Below, in pieces: positions 4,472-5,076 of a stretch of DNA of 5,076 nt. The notes beneath the pieces are model-generated. The model was not told where the DNA came from. It made no database searches and saw only the letters and a program-made list of their open reading frames with translations. Numbering within the stretch: the first letter of the stretch is position 1; the number at the start of each line of letters is the position of its first letter. Source of the stretch: Thermoactinomycetaceae bacterium (GTDB lineage: Bacteria; Bacillota; Bacilli; Thermoactinomycetales; Thermoactinomycetaceae); NCBI GenBank assembly GCA_025449475.1, contig JANWJM010000127.1, positions 1 to 5,076 of the forward strand. Direction: 5' to 3'. The position numbers and the translations under genes are program-made.

Positions 4472-5076
4472 TTATTCATTCTCATTTTCCAAGGCTTGTA
4501 TCTCCTCTTTAACTTTTGCAAACTGCTCTCGAATTTGTGCATGGGTCCAACCTTGTTGCGTGTAGTAGATTAACCGATCAAGTAAGAGAGGAGACCAGTC
4601 GAGCTTCATCATGGATTGTGTGAAGGCATGAGCTGAAATTTCGCGAAAGCTCTGTAATCGTCGTTTGATCGCAAAAGGTCCCCATTGCTTGATGGTACAT
4701 TTTGCAAGTTTAAGTCTCTTGTCCTTCTTTTCAAGGTAATGGAAAAATTCATGATAAAGATGCAAGCAGATGAGATCCTCCTCATCCACAGCGGTGATTG
4801 ATTGTTGAAAAAAGGATTGGATTTGTTGAATGGAATTCCGATAAACCTCAATAGTGTGAGGTGGGTGTGTGTATTGAGCCCGCACCTGCGGGTGAGTATG
4901 GTGTTGTTGACGAAAGCGAATCCTTAAACCTTGTTCGAGCAGGCGGTTTAGTAAATCTTTATAATTCGTGTGTTCAGCCTGATGTTTCGCCATCTTTTGT
5001 CCCCCGGCGATTGAGGCGTGAAGACATGGAAGAATCTCTTTTTTAGGGATATAGGAAAAATAGGGATCTTGTTTTA
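4472..5076 (-). CDS. Putative zinc metallopeptidase-like HExxH protein (5' end may lie beyond the window)
   Basis: A small soluble protein. From the ATG at 4993 it is 173 residues. HEFFH (H81, E82, H85; bases 4739-4753) is the zinc-binding HExxH motif of metallopeptidases. Thirty-two residues on, FREISAHAFTQ offers Glu118 as third ligand, the arrangement of gluzincins and reminiscent of IrrE/ImmA (M78) peptidases. A His-rich patch (H31, H32, H34, H43, H46) precedes TIEVYRNS. The C-terminus is a charged helix. No signal peptide, membrane segment or DNA-binding domain is visible. Start: ATG 4993 has GGGGGA six bases upstream, but the frame has no stop from there to 5076, and the extra residues (ending IAGGQKMAKHQ) read as a plausible continuation of the N-terminal helix, so the gene probably begins outside. 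It converges on the upstream pair with a 15-base gap. Substrate unknown. Confidence 0.75.
   Translation of the reverse strand, partial: KQDPYFSYIPKKEILPCLHASIAGGQKMAKHQAEHTNYKDLLNRLLEQGLRIRFRQQHHTHPQVRAQYTHPPHTIEVYRNSIQQIQSFFQQSITAVDEEDLICLHLYHEFFHYLEKKDKRLKLAKCTIKQWGPFAIKRRLQSFREISAHAFTQSMMKLDWSPLLLDRLIYYTQQGWTHAQIREQFAKVKEEIQALENENE

Noticed and set aside
4861..5046. Plus-strand frame over the start of the HExxH gene
   Set aside because: It opposes a frame with a recognisable zinc motif, and its translation resembles no protein family.
1..5076. tRNA, rRNA, CRISPR, insertion sequence or prophage
   Set aside because: No cloverleaf, no regularly spaced repeats, no transposase, integrase or terminal inverted repeats were seen on either strand.

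Overview
The window looks like chromosomal DNA from a low-to-moderate-GC Gram-positive (Firmicutes, Bacillales). The ribosome binding sites are strong and purine-rich (AAAGGAG, GAGGGGG). One promoter is a near-consensus sigma-A type. One gene encodes a secreted DUF1002 protein very like Bacillus subtilis YpuA. A family such as Thermoactinomycetaceae is possible, but that is only an impression. I see no tRNA, rRNA, CRISPR array, insertion sequence or phage gene.

Layout. On the minus strand, reading leftwards, are a single-chain class I (iron-sulfur) fumarate hydratase (1111-2643) and then the ypuA-like gene (24-929). The latter has its own promoter (994-1022) in the 181-bp gap between them. 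Divergent from the fumarase, across a 231-bp AT-rich intergenic region, a plus-strand pair begins: a KDPG/KHG-type aldolase (2875-3519) overlapping by 8 bp a gene of unknown function (3512-4456). The last gene (4472-4993, frame open to the window edge at 5076) is on the minus strand and converges on that pair. It encodes a small soluble HExxH protein of probable zinc-metallopeptidase type.

How the genes relate. Fumarase (TCA cycle) and the aldolase (2-keto-3-deoxy sugar acid breakdown, giving pyruvate) are both central-carbon enzymes reading away from a shared control region. That region holds a perfect 20-bp palindrome covering the aldolase -10 candidate, and a hairpin in the fumarase leader. 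No other Entner-Doudoroff or uronate gene is present. The aldolase is instead tightly coupled to the unknown protein.

The most interesting item is that unknown protein (314 aa). Residues about 139-217 align by eye along their whole length with the N-terminal GIY-YIG domain of UvrC, but most catalytic positions are replaced, so it looks like a nuclease-dead GIY-YIG derivative with its own N- and C-terminal regions. The convergent HExxH protein is the second item worth a look. The rest appears to be ordinary housekeeping sequence.
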